A stretch of 64,000 nt of DNA from Euryarchaeota archaeon UBA605 (lineage in GTDB: Archaea; Thermoplasmatota; Poseidoniia; Poseidoniales; Thalassarchaeaceae): positions 6,906 through 70,905 of the forward strand of contig DATY01000029.1 of the NCBI GenBank assembly GCA_002504905.1. Direction: 5' to 3'. How positions within the stretch are numbered: the first letter of the stretch is position 1; each line of letters opens with the position of its first letter. This document shows positions 47,901 through 55,900 of the stretch, piece by piece. The position numbers and the translations under genes are program-made. Under the pieces are notes generated by a model. The model had not been told where the DNA came from. It did not search any database and saw only the letters and a list, made by a program, of their open reading frames with translations.

Positions 47901-48454
47901 GTCACAAGTACCCCTAGAGTAATTGATGCAATCCAAAATGCGAAGAATACCGAAGCTATTGAGCCCCGGGTTATATCAATTAATTCATCAGGATTACCAC
48001 TCCATGAGGAAACATCTAAATTATAACCAGTAGCGAAAGAGATAGCTAAATGGAAACCAATTATCATAGAAAGTAATATTGATGACTCTTCATTCCAATT
48101 ATTCCTATCTAAGAAAAGAGTGAATACAAATACAAACGCAAAAGTAAAACCTTCCATTGGAGAAATTGTAGTAAAATCTGGTAATAAAATTGACAAGATA
48201 ACTACCACTAATGAGCTAAGGATTAGTTGAGAATTACTTTTTGAGGATTGATCTACAAAGATTCTACCGATAAACGCGGCAAAAGCAGCGATAATCGGTA
48301 GGATCAGGATGTCAGCATATCCGTCATTTTCAATTCCACCATTTGCGAAATCAGCCCCCAAGAAGAGTACCATCAAAGTTGCTAGTACAGCAGGGACTGG
48401 AAGTAATTTCTCTGCAGAAAGTCCTCCCTTTGTCGCATCATTATCATCGTTCAT
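38933..48454 (-). CDS. aglB: Giant STT3/AglB-type oligosaccharyltransferase with N-terminal and C-terminal extensions
   Basis: A 3,173-residue protein. The STT3 core transfers lipid-linked oligosaccharide to Asn in N-x-S/T sequons. It shows the first-loop Asp motif (GGSDPWYMKR, near residue 390), LADHDAFAMLFLAIAFYYW, and the hallmark SWWDYGFQALAQ near residue 938. About 345 residues of extra membrane helices precede the core. After residue about 1,390 come some 1,750 residues of beta-rich modules: carboxypeptidase-regulatory/CNA-B-like units (IEGTVELDGIGAVPNARILI), an SdrD-B-like unit (GTVFWDLNDNNDSN), and NEW3/CARDB-like modules (SPGELISIPIEFTNSGNG), ending in one more membrane helix (about 3,145-3,163) and a basic tail. 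Typical archaeal AglB is under 1,000 residues. ATG 48454 is preceded by GGTGAT (48460-48465). Confidence 0.9.
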   Translation of the reverse strand: MNDDNDATKGGLSAEKLLPVPAVLATLMVLFLGADFANGGIENDGYADILILPIIAAFAAFIGRIFVDQSSKSNSQLILSSLVVVILSILLPDFTTISPMEGFTFAFVFVFTLFLDRNNWNEESSILLSMIIGFHLAISFATGYNLDVSSWSGNPDELIDITRGSIASVFFAFWIASITLGVLVTLAIRGRLTNPGQGPWFRDIPSIMPNSGLITAGIIFLVNLIPLVWLSTIDDVISFNNHHYLGTVWALFASIVVLFVSFCNSERWHVLGTVVGLNWLMYTLAHLQEIGNELPLSTLNGDDNVSLFTWFLLVFWLNVGAMMVAGRGVFGDISPRREHSEFRKWWSQHSYGILVGSALIIGLAVRTGWNVLPAMNASGTGLWDMSGGSDPWYMKRVVDYVVLQKSHLIIDADRAYPMVAINPRPPLFSWSLALGGLFLSWLSGMTLETSVWWSVASLPAIFGALIVLPIAGLARKLHSNMAGIVAAWLIALMPGHIGHSTFGLADHDAFAMLFLAIAFYYWVKAMDELKNERLFQNPSLSPLYIIAGIRQMWSINPIVMSNATLSGVSFAVVALGWKGFVYGPGILFIAFAFQIFFNMFRRRDSLPITAAALQMMLTAFVIPLPFYCWPGLNLLFDPSGFQPMFYIIGFTLALGWVSSSYRDKPWLLVLGSTGVLMGSILAILYALQQANIYDGWDVLFTGGFYFSKNKIFGTIGEAQAPSRGVLFASYGPIVSLIAIFVAVMLLWRGARKEKQSDILLGLWVLIAIYMAWSAGRFIFNATPAISVVGGIGIAMMWNYANFSGFLKERRKSGISTPRSRFWSNWTASRRHPGVPALMIVLMLVCSQHMTYGIDSGIPRGEQSASDVDQTIHDITPDILRQEVLGFSLLNSENYDANSDLWYMGTFGPGFNSGSWNLAYEWLSEQDTDVSFSERPAFVSWWDYGFQALAQGEHPTVADNFQSGIPNSGAMLLSASQEDTVSLFITTLAQGDRRSNDQSGFTTSFSSLLLDKEYMDQEQFNEFDSIMSLGMGDSNFVLDRSMSVVAIDGDYELLRGYLLESNGIPSDSEEWMVLNDGEVISDGHNDEDSAIASFNDARNSVSELDRYKDGVREGELVIQYYDISGYRYTPDLIEDFDDVSSGLHRVNAKLALSRALLLEIFNTEEINDLYHDMSTELVYEVQNYGGVLGDMISRNNEIRYFAVDNRLYPLGGQYYEDYSYHQGQTTGIFHAPTSLSGLDTETYISSVYQTQRGDGPIIPRTGEEYENEYLNDVIRQQSGALTDVNEMIRMVDIDYQHQPEFFDTMVARIYVGYGSSTLGLPGDAEQPAPHFYTSGAPGSYLENAYPLPGAMMNHLVLSNWYTPDCETDENGTQLDSECENLGIGSANTQVKVMKYYSGATIEGTVELDGIGAVPNARILIERDAFSGDEIEIDGQVTDRDQRTYWIPIGTTDADSNGDFSFLAPAGKIRVTAFFGEPNLEAARTQIMTSNVGQTLGDIFESETSGVRILNPITGILGNVSGSTWLSETIVNISGDDGHSNGDEIIPVSISVSPVSTTGRLVWAGSELFSGDSLDDATIELSPSWDSIETSPYLVSTSNGSIVGDNLRFEGTGEVTFTGEGNVITSSIATVSDFTGNYTQTVFNNHSVTGEGEFAGKGIIDGEINDDISEIVDCGLNETMPENNTLCILNDGNYLLDGIVNASGRFTANGVASFTQKLVQSTLIGSGVFSADTSDSSLESYGTINATGTFSGMGIFSGVMVQPGTFHVVDAIPGSYDVAVIFSDETRVEINDGFTISQSVSAIPNEIDIIGGLITGSLIDTSGNYLDSIVLLENVESSSNVEEIGDCDVVKYAPCYIHPQLTYENDVLTGSKIEFGPIMPGSYVATIDIDDDNFSESTLEFTVDSNDESSFILPSPIPQTTDLTFQLTKSENGIDTTVGGLELTFNLKNGSGSPVDTLFDNSSNHYYVELTPGIWILNYTLSETEQLWEEIEVFADSDFIETYNFYTSQTVNGTLYYDENVDSDTIDTDKVLDFVPIEFYWDDFSTTVETSSDGTFSIVLPVGSEVDAIAQLGVDLKLVNGTKFTVEENMEKITMVARPGQAIDGSVSVNRENNLFNSEIGGWDPVTVVAQSDEHEVTWRSETNDGGFFSMVLPKGTWEFTVLSDEINSGTNTTNVDNNNNTVEVLIYPEDSLLTIDFFLDNSADNNVSNGTPVTYDFSLISLVNGIDYQINTSSSFWVDDGVAQVPVEPGIYRISVEIADPTSGDLFGTRIMSGDVDVRVGIDSTNISRSIGFDPEWKVEMSFTNESGGLLSEQLVRFTNVENGWVLSRTTDSNGTIIDFFPQGDWIATTEIIINDVREGMRDLISVDSDISDDNLIFTTSQLAEISFNLSVDSSESPLSGVSLLMESAENLGSFSIEATNSSGSTTVNVVPGDWIVSLNYTEDGKRWIVDSYPITIDVGENYFDLQANLYVALTGTVFWDLNDNNDSNVGEGISEVHMTFTTTSDTTEYSMMTDDTGEWELFVPYNTSWQIQTNYDGFEDINESVVLSDSPNDVELELIAGLVDVYGNITYDLGISSIPTEDIVLMIMPTDGLVRDNVIIEIVDDGSTGWSGSWSSQLEPGLWIVSASVPNQDLVIMGLMDVDVTGNSNNLDMELTRGGLLEVQTEWLDYDGNSRNIGEFSDASLLIDIGFGMKWLQSVGETGNLELLLPNGNVQFSGDFDVEQRGLIMEFTAGRGVDVYSGQESPIMNLLFNRVSNHEIEVTTLNETSGHENYIGSLGDVYLVLNETDGFVPVDFTLGVDYLGHESFDVYTVGGIVSGTDSSEWTVEFNNGSGNWTSSSQFEVGLDNTLYFNNLNVRVTPPNQSAAHSFEDGHKVTISISTLDGYLETHDLIVRVPQIHGFELTNPMADSYGVSPGELISIPIEFTNSGNGDEKYDFEFDDSELPEGWSRTGPTSHTIGSFVSSSHSVTVVSPSDAVPNEEFSIYVTVSDKIGNSYDVIEINIQSSEPILKIEGIQALGGGEPEAGGQITYIATLSNSGLVDASNVELNAVLCKDVDCNTPTSVDATTTMDILAESSTQFSFLFDLSDIEVDQYYIMLEINSTGFNEENIDDDSWHISDGVEQGVMNVDVRSPSLDDDENTDIIAYILVIGLVLIGLYLTKGRSGRRPGAPF

Positions 48455-48459
48455 TATTC

Positions 48460-48465
48460 ATCACC
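48460..48465 (-). promoter_or_regulatory. Shine-Dalgarno of the giant STT3 gene
   Basis: GGTGAT on the minus strand, five bases before the ATG at 48454, supports that start. The 119-base interval upstream to purD contains no other clear element; an imperfect GTTATAACCG/GTTAAC region at about 48514-48535 is noted only in passing. Confidence 0.5.
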
Positions 48466-48573
48466 ATGTTGTCGAGCCTGCAGGCTCAGAGTTCCGGCGA
48501 AAATTGAGGATGTTATAACCGTTAGTGGGTTAACAGTTTTCAGATAAAAATAAAATAACGACAAATATTGTCC

Positions 48574-49842
48574 TCAGAGCCCTCTATGACCTATATCTTT
48601 TCTGAAATAAGAACCCTCTAATTTTATGTTCTCAATCACTTCGTATGCGGCTTCGACAGCAGTAACTAAGTCAGGTGCTATTCCTGTTGCTGCAAGCACG
48701 CGACCACCATTAGAGATTAATTTACCATCATTAGAAATTACAGCGCCAGCAAAATGTACAAAGGCGCTAATTTCCCCTTCCTCAATCTTTATTTCTGAAC
48801 CTTGAATATCTCTCCCTGTAATTGAACTGTTAGGATATCCTTCTGAAGATAAAACAACAGTAGCTGAGGAATAAGAGAATGTTGTAAAATCATATTCAGA
48901 AATTTTACCATTCGCACAAGAAAATAATAATTCTCCTAAATCGCTGGAAATTAATGGCAGCGTTACTTGTGTTTCTGGATCACCAAAACGAACATTAAAT
49001 TCTACTACAAAAGGTGCTCCATTCTCATCAATCATCAAACCCACATATAGACAGCCACGGTAAGGAACTTCTTGATTCCTTAGAAAATGATGCATTGGCT
49101 CAATAATCTCAGAAATTGTTCTCTGTTCTACTGCCGGAGTATATACCGGTGCCGGGGCATAAGCCCCCATACCACCTGTATTAGGGCCATTATCCCCATC
49201 CAAAAGTCGTTTATGATCCTGACTTGCAGGCAGACAAACATACCCCGATTCGTCCATAACGACTAGAACAGATGCTTCTTCACCATGTAGAAACTCTTCA
49301 AGAAGTACTTTCCCATCCATTTCAATTCCGTCTCTCAAAGCATTATATGCTTCATCACGATCGGTTGTTACAATTACTCCTTTACCGCCTGCAAGAACAT
49401 CTCTCTTGACAACCCAAGGAGGAGAATAAGTATCGAGAGATTCATTAATTCGATTCAGATTCTCGATTAAAATTAGTCCTGCAGTAGGCACCTTCATAGA
49501 TTGCATAATCTCCTTTGCATACAATTTCGAGCCCTCAAGATTTGCACCTTTTGAATTAGGGCCAAAACAAGGTATTCCTTCCTCGGAAAGTCTGTCAGAT
49601 AACCCTGCAACTAGAGGAGCCTCTGGACCAACAACTACCAAATCAATCTTCAAAAGTTTAGCTAAATTAATGATACCTTCAATATCCATTGAATCAACTT
49701 TATGATTAGTCCCGGAAATTGCCGTCCCAGCATTCCCTGGACATGAATGGACATGATTTACAGATTCACATGCAGAGAGGCTTAGAGACAATGCATGCTC
49801 TCTACCGCCACTTCCTACAACTAGAATTTCCATACCTGACAT
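48574..49842 (-). CDS. purD: Phosphoribosylamine-glycine ligase (GAR synthetase)
   Basis: Second step of de novo purine synthesis: ATP-dependent joining of glycine and 5-phosphoribosylamine in the cytosol. The N-terminal domain starts EILVVGSGGREHALSLSL, with a later VVGPEAPLVAGLSD. The ATP-grasp domain shows VVKRDVLAGGKGV, then QDHKRLLDGDNGPNTGGMG and VEFNVRFGDPETQ. The length of 422 residues is normal. The first ATG (49842) and one nine bases downstream (49833, MEILVVGSGG) are both plausible starts. It is flanked by carS and the giant STT3 gene on the same strand. Confidence 0.97.
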   Translation of the reverse strand: MSGMEILVVGSGGREHALSLSLSACESVNHVHSCPGNAGTAISGTNHKVDSMDIEGIINLAKLLKIDLVVVGPEAPLVAGLSDRLSEEGIPCFGPNSKGANLEGSKLYAKEIMQSMKVPTAGLILIENLNRINESLDTYSPPWVVKRDVLAGGKGVIVTTDRDEAYNALRDGIEMDGKVLLEEFLHGEEASVLVVMDESGYVCLPASQDHKRLLDGDNGPNTGGMGAYAPAPVYTPAVEQRTISEIIEPMHHFLRNQEVPYRGCLYVGLMIDENGAPFVVEFNVRFGDPETQVTLPLISSDLGELLFSCANGKISEYDFTTFSYSSATVVLSSEGYPNSSITGRDIQGSEIKIEEGEISAFVHFAGAVISNDGKLISNGGRVLAATGIAPDLVTAVEAAYEVIENIKLEGSYFRKDIGHRGL

Positions 49843-49900
49843 ACCTAACCCGATGAAGTCTAGGAATTAAATGAATTCTAATGCCATATTGTAAAATAAT

Positions 49901-50623
49901 CTAATATGGAACTTCTTTTAGTCCAACTTTATATCCGAAAATATTGAAAGCACGGTGAATAATAGGAGTGACGATTAAAAGAAAAATTATTTCTTCTATT
50001 AAATCTGGATGAGTTATAACCTGGCCATCAAATAGGACAAAAGCAGCGATGAAGATAGCAATTGCAAACGGTACTGTATCAAGGAGAGGTGCTTCTGAAC
50101 TTTCATCACCTTCTCTTTTTAATCCTCTTCTGCGCTTGACAAACGAACCGCACATATCTCCTATCATACACGAGAAACCCAGTATGAAACCCATTGTAAA
50201 GGCTGCTAGAGATGAACCAATTTCTCCTTCAAAAATCCAGAACCAATCACTAGAATCTGCATAAATAATTGGGTCAATGAACGGCACTTCAGTACCATTA
50301 TTATTCCAAAGATTGTGGGCGAGAGTAAACAATATTCCACTTACTATACCACCTCCAATTAGTCCATTCCAGGATTTACCATCTCCAAGTATTCTATTTC
50401 CATCAGAGTAATTTTTACCGCCGTCTATTACTATAACTGGCATCCCAGTTTTATCAGGTATCCATTTTCCAAATAACATTGCTCCAGTATTAGCTAAATA
50501 AGCTGAACCATACATCAATAAAACACATAGTACATTTACAAAAAATGATACTATTCCATCTGTTTCGAAAGGACTTGAAGAAATATCCACAGTCCTCCGA
50601 AAAGACCTCTGGACATGAAACAT
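49901..50623 (-). CDS. carS: CDP-archaeol synthase
   Basis: Membrane enzyme that activates digeranylgeranylglyceryl phosphate with CTP in archaeal ether-lipid synthesis. The DUF46/CarS signatures are clear: AYLANTGAMLFG, YSDGNRILGDGKSWNG, IGDMCGSFVKRRRGL and LLDTVPFAIAIF, with about five membrane helices. ATG 50623 is preferred over ATG 50671: the latter leaves only two bases to the divergent ATG at 50674 and no room for promoters, whereas 50623 lies about 23 bases from a TATA-like box at 50641-50650. The longer form would add 16 residues. The protein is longer than most CarS, mainly by a hydrophobic-loop insert (WNNNGTEVPFIDPIIYADSS). Confidence 0.92.
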   Translation of the reverse strand: MFHVQRSFRRTVDISSSPFETDGIVSFFVNVLCVLLMYGSAYLANTGAMLFGKWIPDKTGMPVIVIDGGKNYSDGNRILGDGKSWNGLIGGGIVSGILFTLAHNLWNNNGTEVPFIDPIIYADSSDWFWIFEGEIGSSLAAFTMGFILGFSCMIGDMCGSFVKRRRGLKREGDESSEAPLLDTVPFAIAIFIAAFVLFDGQVITHPDLIEEIIFLLIVTPIIHRAFNIFGYKVGLKEVPY

Positions 50624-50640
50624 TCCCTCATGGCGCCCAA

Positions 50641-50650
50641 GTATTAATTT
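50641..50650. promoter_or_regulatory. Shared bidirectional TATA-like box between carS and a surface-protein gene
   Basis: GTATTAATTT reads as a TATA-like element on both strands. It lies 28 bases before the plus-strand ATG at 50674 and about 23 before the minus-strand ATG at 50623, suiting leaderless transcripts in both directions. Confidence 0.45.
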
Positions 50651-50673
50651 CCTATTGACTATTCGCAGCATAC

Positions 50674-52452
50674 ATGACTGACGGACTGAAATTGAAAACT
50701 GGATTCACCTCAATATTACTAATTCTAGTTTTTTTCTCTATGCCCGCTGTTGCTGACAATCATCAAGGAGACATAATCATTGATGAAATTGTAGAATGGA
50801 CTACTGACCAGGAAATTAATCAAAATATTCATATTACTAGCGATGGAAAATTAACAATTAGTTCTGTAATTACTTTTTCCTCATCATCTACCATAATTAT
50901 TGACCAAGGCGGCGAAATTAAATTAATCGGATCCTCTGAATTAATCTCTGAAAAAAGAGCTACTTCTCTAAAAACCCTAGGAATGATTGATGAAGTTAAT
51001 AGATCAAAAATCATTATTCCTACTTCAATGCACAGTGGAGAAATAAATGTTATTATCAATGCCGAAGAAGGGGCATTTTTAGATGGTAGTAATGTCTACA
51101 TAGATGGTTCGGAACCAATATTGATGAGTGGAATGAATTTCTCAGTCACTATTCCAGAAGGGCAAGATGATACTACTCTCGGCTTCACTGGTTACGGACA
51201 GTTTCCAATCATTAAATCCATTATTCTTGAAACCGATACAGGAAATTTCGAATACAAGGCTAATGAATTACCATACCAAAATATGTTGCTTCATGGAGAT
51301 AATGGACTTACAATAAACTCAGCGGGAAAAATTGAATTGGTAGAAAATTCAACATTATATGGTGTAAATATAATCTCAAGTGGTGAGATAATAATAAAAG
51401 AAGGGATAATAAAAGATAGTTCTCCAATGATTTTGACAGCCGATAGTTCATCACTAGTTATTCAGAATAGTGAGATTTCCGGTAGTAAGGATGATCACTA
51501 TGTCCAAGCTCAACCTTATTCTAATATTGATTGGGGGAATTCAGAAGATGGGACCACAGTATCAATAAAAGGTCATTTAATAGATAGATGGGAGAGAGTA
51601 ATTTCTAATCAAAAAATTATTTTCGATTCGGTAGGAGTCTACTTTGGCATTATTGGAACTGGCCCTAACGGGCCATTAGAAATCACAAATTATAGTGGAT
51701 CAGATGGTAAATCTGTAATTAATGATGGAGGAGATTACAGAACAATAGAAATTGGATGGGCTAATGGAGAAGTAACTACTGAAAACGCAGTAATTTCAAT
51801 AATTGAATACAGAACGGCTTGGAATACAGAATCTAGTGAAATTACGAATTATGGCCCAACAGATATCGAATTGACATGGGAAAAGGAAATAGATTTGACT
51901 TCAATCAATGTGCCGGATATTGAGTGGGTTTCCCTCACAGTGAATGTCGAAGATTCTGAATCGGATAGCGAAATTCGAACTGGAGTTGCTCAACAGATTT
52001 CTGCAGTTCTAGCCAATAGAGGTACTGCTTCTGCTAATCTATTCTTTGATTGTGAAATAACTGAGACTGGAATGTCAGCAGATATTGGAGGGTATCAGAA
52101 TGTAATAATTGACGCCGGAGAAGAAATAGAAGTTTTCTTTGGTTGGAGGAATATTGATGCTGGAATATTTGGCTTGACATGTGAAGTATTAACACCTACT
52201 CAATTGGTAGACTTTGAAAATTCACAAGCATTCGGAGGGGGTCAAATATCTACTGAATCTATCACCTGGGAAGAAATCAATGATGATAGTTTCAATATGA
52301 TTCCTATTTTAATTGTAATAATAATTTCTATGATTTCAGGAGGAGTTTACTTTGTTCACAATTTATCTAGGAATGCTGAACAAACTGCTGAGATTCTTGA
52401 AAATTATAATAAAGAAACTGGAGATTATTCGAAATCTTTAGATGAAGACTAA
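50674..52452 (+). CDS. Type I membrane surface protein, beta-rich
   Basis: A signal peptide (about residues 8-27, LKTGFTSILLILVFFSMPAV) is followed by about 490 residues of beta-rich sequence. The first 250 have short Ile/Ser/Gly-rich turns suggestive of a beta-solenoid (GLTINSAGKIELVENSTLYG, then SSGEIIIKEGII). Residues about 430-530 look like a CARDB-type Ig module. One membrane helix lies at about 546-565 (MIPILIVIIISMISGGVYFV), with a short acidic cytoplasmic tail. Function unknown; this is one of several similarly built surface proteins in the window. It converges on archease with a one-base gap. Confidence 0.75.
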   Translation: MTDGLKLKTGFTSILLILVFFSMPAVADNHQGDIIIDEIVEWTTDQEINQNIHITSDGKLTISSVITFSSSSTIIIDQGGEIKLIGSSELISEKRATSLKTLGMIDEVNRSKIIIPTSMHSGEINVIINAEEGAFLDGSNVYIDGSEPILMSGMNFSVTIPEGQDDTTLGFTGYGQFPIIKSIILETDTGNFEYKANELPYQNMLLHGDNGLTINSAGKIELVENSTLYGVNIISSGEIIIKEGIIKDSSPMILTADSSSLVIQNSEISGSKDDHYVQAQPYSNIDWGNSEDGTTVSIKGHLIDRWERVISNQKIIFDSVGVYFGIIGTGPNGPLEITNYSGSDGKSVINDGGDYRTIEIGWANGEVTTENAVISIIEYRTAWNTESSEITNYGPTDIELTWEKEIDLTSINVPDIEWVSLTVNVEDSESDSEIRTGVAQQISAVLANRGTASANLFFDCEITETGMSADIGGYQNVIIDAGEEIEVFFGWRNIDAGIFGLTCEVLTPTQLVDFENSQAFGGGQISTESITWEEINDDSFNMIPILIVIIISMISGGVYFVHNLSRNAEQTAEILENYNKETGDYSKSLDED

Positions 52453-52453
52453 T

Positions 52454-52930
52454 TCAAATATCTAAAACTACCTGAGCTACCCAACCAGGTCCCTCAAAAG
52501 TAGGGATATTTGGATCGACTCCATTTACAATCTCTCCACTTTTTATTTCTCTGAACACTAGTTCATGTAAGGTAACTGCCTTGATTTCAATTTCACGATC
52601 TACAAATTCAGAATCAACCCAAGAAACATGTGCCGATATTGAGGATTCATTTATCTTGACAGCTGAGTCAACTAGCCATTGATTCTCAACTGACCCCTTG
52701 TAGAGTACTTCTTCCAAAAATTTGACAAGCCCCCTTTCTAGATCATTATTCTTAATTCCAACAGACCAAACACCGCTGTATCGAGTTAAATGATTTAATG
52801 ATTCGGGGTTTTTATCTTGCAATTGTATTGATTGTAAACCGGAAACGGACTCAGAAATAGCACCCTCCGCGGAAGAAGAAAATGCTCTAATTCCAATATC
52901 AGCAGTAGTTGGAAGAATCCACCAAGACAT
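52454..52930 (-). CDS. Archease, activator of the RtcB RNA ligase
   Basis: Accelerates guanylylation and turnover of RtcB in tRNA splicing and RNA repair. Family features: the opening WILPTTADIGIRAFSSS with the metal-binding Asp, EIKAVTLHELVF near the C-terminus, and a terminal Asp in VVLDI. The usual His before TAD is replaced by Thr. ATG 52930 matches the family's normal N-terminus; GTG 52942 would add four residues and overlap the upstream stop as GTGA, so coupling to the calcium-loop gene is possible. The cognate rtcB is in this window at 61365, about 9 kb away and on the other strand. The length of 158 residues is typical. Confidence 0.88.
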   Translation of the reverse strand: MSWWILPTTADIGIRAFSSSAEGAISESVSGLQSIQLQDKNPESLNHLTRYSGVWSVGIKNNDLERGLVKFLEEVLYKGSVENQWLVDSAVKINESSISAHVSWVDSEFVDREIEIKAVTLHELVFREIKSGEIVNGVDPNIPTFEGPGWVAQVVLDI

Positions 52931-52938
52931 ATTTAGCT

Positions 52939-55900
52939 TCACTCAAATTGATTGCATAATTCACCCTGACTAGGAAAACTCACAGGATCTTTTGGATTCG
53001 TATTCCATTTATTCTCACACTTATTCAGTGAACCATCTCCATCTGAATCAATGTTAGCATCTGCGGCATCGAATGGATCAAAATCGAAGAAATATTCCCA
53101 TCCAGCCCACATACCATCTCCATCTTGATCTTGATGGAAAACTTCAGAACCATCAAACCATTGATCACCATCAGTATCATTCAAAATCGGACTTGTCCCA
53201 TTTTGCATTTCTTCAAAGTTTGTATAATTTTCAAGATCATCATAAAACCTCTGACCATAATCATTCATCGGATCAATATGACATTCTGCATTCTGAGGAT
53301 CATCCCAACCAGGACAATAACGATACAAAAGGTTTGTTCGATTGAGACCATCTCTATCAAAATCTTCCTGTCCATCATCTATTCCGTCTAAGTCAGAGTC
53401 TATCATTGCTGGATCCATTGGACCTCTAGCACCCAATGCATTGAGTGAGTTATTATCCACTATACCCAAGGAAATAGCTTCTCCTGAGTAAAATACTTCC
53501 CAACCATCTGGAAGCTTATCTCCATCGGTATCGTCATTGACAGGATTTGTATTCCATCTGTCTGGAGCTTCTAACTGATTCATTAGTGTATCATTATCAA
53601 TATCATAAATGTTATCTGTTAAAGAACCGTAAGCAGGATCCAAAGCCCATCTACCATTATTTGGTATCACGAATCCAGACAAATTCATCTCATGTAAGAA
53701 ATATTTCGGATCCATTACTCCATCTCCATCTCTATCGCCAGATGTGGAGAAACCTTGTACATAATTCGTCCAAACCCAGCCACCAGGGCCTAATCCGCAT
53801 TCAAACATGTTATCGCATCCAGGAGGTAGCCAATTAGTACTACTAATCCATAAGCTGTGACTATTTGTATTCTGCTGGATAGAAAATACCTGCATTTCCC
53901 AACCATCAGGTTGCCCATCTTCATCTGTATCATTAATCAATGGATTTGTGGCTGCTTGCCACGGTCTTGGGATAAACAATACTTCGCCTCCATCGTCTAA
54001 TCCATCGCCATCACTATCAGCATTATTTCCATGAGTAATGTACTGGTCTTGGCCGTCTACTACTTCTTCACCATCAGCTAATCCATCATTATCTGTATCA
54101 AAAGAAGAGGCATTAGTAAAATATTTCTCAGTGAGATTCCAATAAAATCCATCCATAGCTTCTGTAAAGTCTTCTAAACCGTCACTATCTGTATCTCTAT
54201 CTGTTGCATTTGTGAACGTCTCATAATACTCGACAGCATCTGAAAGGCCGTCACTATCCGTATCGAAAACTCCCGGATCACTTCGAACTAATACGTCTTT
54301 GACTCCATTATCAACTACCCGAATTGTCCAACCAATTACTTCTATTCCATCAATTAAACCGTCATTATCTGTATCGGCTACGAGAGGATTGGTCGATCTT
54401 CCATCTGTAATTCCATCACCATCTCTATCCCTAGCGTTATACTCATCCAAGTTAGTAAATCTTTCATGCTGTTCCACTACAATAGCTAAATCTTGTGTCC
54501 TAGTGAGAACTTCATCTCCAACATTAACATTTATTTCATAAACCCAACCTTCAGTTTGAGTTTTAATTGGAATATTTACATAAACGCTATTTTGAACAGT
54601 TCTAACCCAAAGAATAGTCTTATTGACAGGTACATATTCTCCCAATTCAACCGAAATCAAATGAACTGTACTAACTCCAACAAGTTCGTCATATCTAACC
54701 CCTCCATCGCCATCTGAATCATAACCATCGAAGTCAGGATCTTCTAGAGCATTAGCACCATCGTCATTAGGATGAATCCCATTCAAATGTTCCCAGCCAT
54801 CAGGCATTCCATCATTATCAGTATCAGAATTTAAAGGACTGGTGAAATTTTCTGGACCCCACGTGTATGCGACTTCGTATTCTTCAACATTGTTGAGACC
54901 ATCTTCATCCCTATCACCATAAGCATCTGTTGCATTGGCTGGATTTAGGAATCTCTTATTTTCTTGATCGAGTGCGTAACAGTACTCATAACCATCAGGC
55001 ATTCCATCCCCATCCGAATCCCAGTCCCCAGGACCATTTAGGCGGCCATCTCCATCCATGTCTTCTTCAAACCAGGTCATATCTCCTGGGCCACTCATGT
55101 ATTCATGATATGGCGCTTGCAATGTCAAGGTACCAAATTGAATAACACCGCAATGAACTGATAAATCTATATTTCCAAATGCAATTTCATACCTATCAGC
55201 AATCAAATCTCCATCACTATCTTCTTCCAAAGGATTGGTATCATATCTTTCTTCAACATAATTCCTCAGACTGTCAGGTTCTGGTTGTTCCAAATCTAGT
55301 AATGCGTCACAAGAATGACCGAATTGATTACCCATCGCATCAAAGGTACTAGCACCGATATCTGCTTTTATTTGCGCCTTAACTTCCGGAGTTAGGATGT
55401 AGCAATCCCAGTTCCCATCAAGTGGATCGAGAAGTTTAATTGGCCCTTGAGGAGTCTCTACAGTGTACGTGTACAGAGATTCCCAACGATCATTCAACCC
55501 GTCTCCATCTGAATCTTGAAGATTGGGATTTGTTCCAAGTTCTGCTTCATCCATATTGATTAATCCATCTCTATCAGGATCTCCAAAGGGACCATTATCA
55601 GGGTTAGGAAATGTCTCATTCAATTCAGTATTTTCGTCATTTTCATCCGGATTGGTAGTTTGCGGATCGGGCTCAGCGGCTTCACCACTATCTAGAGGAT
55701 CAAGCCCATTGTCAATCTCCCAACCATCTTCTAAACCGTCATTATCGGTGTCCGAAAGTCTCCAGTCGGTTCCATAGAGTGTTTGTTCCATTCTATCAGG
55801 TAATCCATCACCGTCAGTATCTTTTCCTTCGATATGAATTTCGCTATCAGAAGTTTCTATGTCTAACGAGCCGTCTTCCCATCCAGAAACTGTAGCCAAA

